The notes beneath the pieces were generated by a model. That model saw nothing but the letters and a program-made list of their open reading frames with translations, did no database searches and was not told the origin of the DNA. A program made the translations under genes and the position numbers. Below, piece after piece: positions 5,997 through 6,479 of a stretch of 6,479 nt of DNA (positions within the stretch are counted from its first letter, which is position 1; each line of letters opens with the position of its first letter). The DNA is from Candidatus Peribacteria bacterium (GTDB taxonomy: Bacteria; Patescibacteriota; Gracilibacteria; UBA1369; LOWO2-01-FULL-3), in assembly GCA_943359415.1 (NCBI GenBank), contig CALRHQ010000049.1, positions 1 to 6,479 of the forward strand. The letters are read 5' to 3'.

Positions 5997-6479
5997 ATAT
6001 TTTTTCTTAACAACAAATATTCTTTCAATTCCAGCCAAATCTTTTTCAATCATCCACTCATCTTGTTCAAAATATTGATTCAACAACTCACTCATCCTTT
6101 TTCCCTGCCCAAAGCCAAATTCCCCAATCATCAACTTAAACTTCACATTTTTTTCCTTAATCTGTTGAAACATTTTTTTATACAACTCTAGGCCGTCATA
6201 ACCACCAAAAAGTGCAAGCTTCGGTTCAAACTTTTCAACATTTTTTTCAACAAATCTATTTTCAACCTCTCCTACATAAGGCAAGTTCGCTAGAATGATA
6301 TCACAAACCTCATCATCTTCCAAAAATTCTAGAAGATCGCTTTTAAAAGCCTGAACTTTATCCTCAAGACCATGCTGTTCAATATTGATTTTACAAACCT
6401 CAAGCGCATCTTCACTTATATCCACCGCAAAAACTTCATCCAAAGGATCATCCAAGTAATCTCGAAAATGTTTTGCGAT
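5994..6479 (-). CDS. prmC: Release factor glutamine methyltransferase, C-terminal part (5' end outside window)
   Basis: PrmC uses S-adenosylmethionine to N5-methylate the glutamine of the GGQ motif in release factors, which speeds peptide release. The frame is open to the right edge, giving 161 residues of an expected 270-290; the N-terminal substrate-binding domain and the glycine-rich SAM loop are outside. What remains is the later part of the Rossmann methyltransferase domain: AVDISEDAL (18-26, counted from the edge; D20 should bind the SAM ribose), a KSDL strand (46-49), ANLPYV (64-69) and EPKLALFGGYDGLELY. The last block is typical of PrmC/HemK. The catalytic tetrapeptide is NLPY rather than the family's usual NPPY. 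A TTG at 6455-6453 is internal, not the start. The next gene is prfA, encoding its likely substrate, 9 nt downstream. Another N-methyltransferase is possible but unlikely given the neighbour and the EP..AL.GG.DGL block. Confidence 0.92.
   Translation of the reverse strand: MAKHFRDYLDDPLDEVFAVDISEDALEVCKINIEQHGLEDKVQAFKSDLLEFLEDDEVCDIILANLPYVGEVENRFVEKNVEKFEPKLALFGGYDGLELYKKMFQQIKEKNVKFKLMIGEFGFGQGKRMSELLNQYFEQDEWMIEKDLAGIERIFVVKKKY

Noticed and set aside
6453..6455. TTG as the start of the methyltransferase gene
   Set aside because: The frame continues to the window edge with methyltransferase-like sequence and the N-terminal domain is still missing, so the gene extends beyond the window.
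1..6479. Mobile element, CRISPR, phage or new defence system
   Set aside because: Every gene is a recognisable housekeeping enzyme, release factor, methyltransferase or MFS carrier, and no inverted or direct repeats of useful length were seen.

Overview
The window is a compact, AT-rich (about one third GC by eye) bacterial chromosome segment. It has seven protein genes, two of them cut by the window edges, and almost no intergenic DNA. Proteins are rich in Lys, Ile and Asn. I see no RNA genes, mobile elements, CRISPR arrays or substantial repeats. UGA behaves as a normal stop: two of the genes end in TGA inside ATGA overlaps. None of the start codons shows a Shine-Dalgarno sequence. The tight packing, AT bias and missing SD motifs would fit a small-genome lineage such as a standard-code member of the Candidate Phyla Radiation/Patescibacteria (Peregrinibacteria-like). 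That placement is inference only; another low-GC bacterium is possible.

Layout, plus strand: positions 2-3348 form one tightly packed operon. It holds the 3' part of aroB (3-dehydroquinate synthase), aroA (EPSP synthase), an MFS transporter and aroK (shikimate kinase). aroB and aroA are 4 nt apart; aroA/MFS and MFS/aroK each overlap by ATGA. These are shikimate-pathway steps 2, 6 and 5. The aroB-aroA-aroK order is the domain order at the start of the eukaryotic AROM polyprotein, here interrupted by a membrane transporter. A 69-nt gap then carries an extended -10 promoter (TGATATAAT) placed so that transcription of nadB (L-aspartate oxidase, first step of de novo NAD synthesis) should begin at or next to its ATG, giving a leaderless mRNA.

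Layout, minus strand: prfA (release factor 1) and the 3' part of prmC (the methyltransferase that modifies the release-factor GGQ glutamine) form a second, convergent unit. prmC lies upstream of prfA, the reverse of the familiar order. nadB and prfA stop codons are 2 bp apart with no intrinsic terminator between them.

Functionally, the left half makes chorismate precursors, nadB feeds NAD synthesis from aspartate, and the right half is a translation-termination module in which PrmC acts on the product of the next gene. No frankly new system is evident. The best leads are the AROM-like gene order and sequence signatures, the embedded transporter, the leaderless nadB promoter and the inverted prmC-prfA order.
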